Origin: Spirochaetaceae bacterium
Lineage (GTDB): Bacteria; Spirochaetota; Spirochaetia; DSM-27196; PWMO01
NCBI GenBank assembly: GCA_007693485.1
Contig: REDM01000204.1
Location: 1 to 32,065, forward strand
Length of the DNA: 32,065 bases
Direction of reading: 5' to 3'
The notes under the pieces were generated by a model, which was not told the DNA's origin, made no database searches, and saw nothing but the letters and a program-made list of their open reading frames with translations. Shown here in pieces: positions 31,108 to 32,065 of this stretch. The translations under genes were made by a program, and so were the position numbers. Positions within the stretch are counted from its first letter, which is position 1. Each line of letters begins with the position of its first letter.

Positions 31108-31563
31108 ATGACCGGCGAGACGCTCGAAGATCGCATTTTCTCACAGGTAGAGCCGATCGTGGAAGGCAGCGGAATGCAGCTTGTCGACGTGCGCGCTCAG
31201 ATTGTTCGTGACGCGTTGCGGGTGCACATTGTACTGTTCCGCGATTCGGGGGTCGGCATCAATGATTGCGCGGAGATCCATCGCATGGTGGTTCCCTTGT
31301 TGGAGGCAGCGTCCCCTGACCGCGATCTCTCCATAGAGGTTGGGTCTCCGGGTATCGAGCGCTCGATTCGGCTGCCCCGTGAGTACCGCGTGTTTCTCGG
31401 GAAGGGTGTGCGCATTCTGTCAAAGAGTCAGGCCGAATGGATCGGCGGGATCATTGACTCGTGTGACGAGAACAGTGTCGTTGTGCGAAGCGGCGAAGAA
31501 TCGACGACGATTCAGTATTCCGATATTCAGAAAGCCCGTCTGGACGATTCACAGGAGGTCTAG
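31108..31563 (+). CDS. rimP: Ribosome maturation factor RimP
   Basis: 151 aa. It assists 30S subunit assembly. N-terminal alpha/beta domain (VEPIVEGSGMQLVDV, INDCAEIHRMVVPLLE), the family hallmark LSIEVGSPGIERSI, and a C-terminal SH3-like domain (VFLGKGVRILSK ... IQYSDIQKARL). AAGGGACACC lies directly before ATG. It is followed by nusA after 9 bases, the near-universal rimP-nusA order. Confidence 0.96.
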   Translation: MTGETLEDRIFSQVEPIVEGSGMQLVDVRAQIVRDALRVHIVLFRDSGVGINDCAEIHRMVVPLLEAASPDRDLSIEVGSPGIERSIRLPREYRVFLGKGVRILSKSQAEWIGGIIDSCDENSVVVRSGEESTTIQYSDIQKARLDDSQEV

Positions 31564-31572
31564 GAAACGACC

Positions 31573-32065
31573 ATGTCATCGCAACTCTACGAGGCAATTC
31601 GCCTTCTGGTGCAGGAAAAAGGCATCTCCGAAGAACTGATTCATCGTACCATCGAGGAGTTTCTGCTCGCTGCGTACAAACGAAAGTTTGGCACATCCGA
31701 CAATGCGGTTGTTCGCTTCAGCGAAGAAGAAGAGGGCGTCACCCTTTTTGCCCGCAAGGAGATTGTGGAAGACGTCTACGATCCCGTGACGGAGATCGAT
31801 CTGGAAGAGGCGCTTACCTTCAGTCCTGAAGCTGAGATCGGTGACGAGATGCTTATCGAGATCAACCCAATGGAGTTTGATCGCGTTGCCGTGCAAAGCG
31901 CAAAGCAGAAAGCAAAGCAGACGCTGCGCGAGATCCAGAAAGATACCCTCTACTCCGAGTTCATCGATAAAGTCGGAGAGATGATCATTGGCTACTACCA
32001 GCGCGAGCGAAACGGCAATATCTTTGTCGATCTCGGAAAGACCGAAGGGCTGATGCCCAAGCGCT
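31573..32065 (+). CDS. nusA: Transcription termination/antitermination factor NusA (3' end outside the window)
   Basis: 164 complete codons are visible and the frame is open at the window edge. The N-terminal RNA-polymerase-binding domain reads LYEAIRLLVQEKGISEELI, then FLLAAYKRKFG, AVQSAKQKAKQTLREIQKD, and the start of the S1 domain (GEMIIGYYQRERNGNIFVDLG, KTEGLMPK). NusA modulates pausing, hairpin termination and antitermination. It is placed right after rimP with 9 bases between. The GGAAACGACC leader holds a weak ribosome site, so coupling to rimP is likely. Confidence 0.96.
   Translation, partial: MSSQLYEAIRLLVQEKGISEELIHRTIEEFLLAAYKRKFGTSDNAVVRFSEEEEGVTLFARKEIVEDVYDPVTEIDLEEALTFSPEAEIGDEMLIEINPMEFDRVAVQSAKQKAKQTLREIQKDTLYSEFIDKVGEMIIGYYQRERNGNIFVDLGKTEGLMPKR

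Noticed and set aside
1..32065. CRISPR arrays, insertion sequences, prophage or tandem repeats
   Set aside because: None seen: no regularly spaced repeats, no transposase, integrase or phage genes, and the window is filled with housekeeping genes.

Overview
This 32 kb window looks like chromosomal DNA of a free-living, GC-rich, probably pigmented spirochaete (Spirochaetaceae; a halophilic or alkaliphilic Spirochaeta-like organism would fit). The case rests on gene order. The run smpB / lepB-lepB / yebC / ruvA-ruvB-queA and the run tmk / tamB / bamA / skp / mutS / comF / rimP / nusA both match, from memory, spirochaete arrangements such as Borrelia BB0033-BB0021 and BB0793-BB0800. The outer-membrane assembly genes (Omp85, TamB, Skp) show a diderm cell. 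There is no sign of phage, insertion sequence, CRISPR array or plasmid. The window is very compact: only about 1.1 kb lies outside genes, and no gene-free stretch exceeds 300 bases apart from the tmRNA gene.

Layout. (1) 1-1803: 3' part of a TamA/TamL-like Omp85 protein, convergent with a methyl-accepting chemotaxis protein (1847-3946, minus). (2) 4089-5720, minus: a small cytosolic protein and a DUF1576-type membrane protein with an internal duplication, preceded by an unusual promoter and a short leader ORF. (3) 5818-6167, minus: tmRNA (ssrA), divergent from a lipoprotein gene. (4) 6811-9726, minus: an operon of a SUMF1/PEGA membrane protein, smpB and an inositol-monophosphatase-family phosphatase. 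(5) 9798-12782, plus: two tandem type I signal peptidases and HemW. (6) 12846-16736, plus: yebC, ruvC, ruvA, ruvB, queA. (7) 16750-17989, minus: tmk and a periplasmic protein of unknown function. (8) 18100-28227, plus: tamB, bamA, skp, mutS. (9) 28199-30187, minus: two carotenoid genes, a CrtY-type lycopene cyclase and a CruF-type hydratase. (10) 30267-32065, plus: comF, then rimP and the start of nusA behind a promoter and an intrinsic terminator that looks like an attenuator.

How the genes fit together. tamB-bamA-skp plus the Omp85 protein at the left edge form an outer-membrane biogenesis set. ssrA and smpB together form the trans-translation ribosome-rescue system. yebC-ruvCAB-queA combines a translation/regulatory factor with Holliday-junction processing and queuosine biosynthesis. 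The cyclase plus hydratase predict a monocyclic carotenoid with a 1'-hydroxy end group, the kind reported for pigmented spirochaetes. Several genes have a good sigma-70-type promoter whose -10 box lies only 6-10 bases before the start codon, so leaderless transcripts are likely. Two divergent gene pairs appear to share one TTGTCAA/TTGACAA -35 element.
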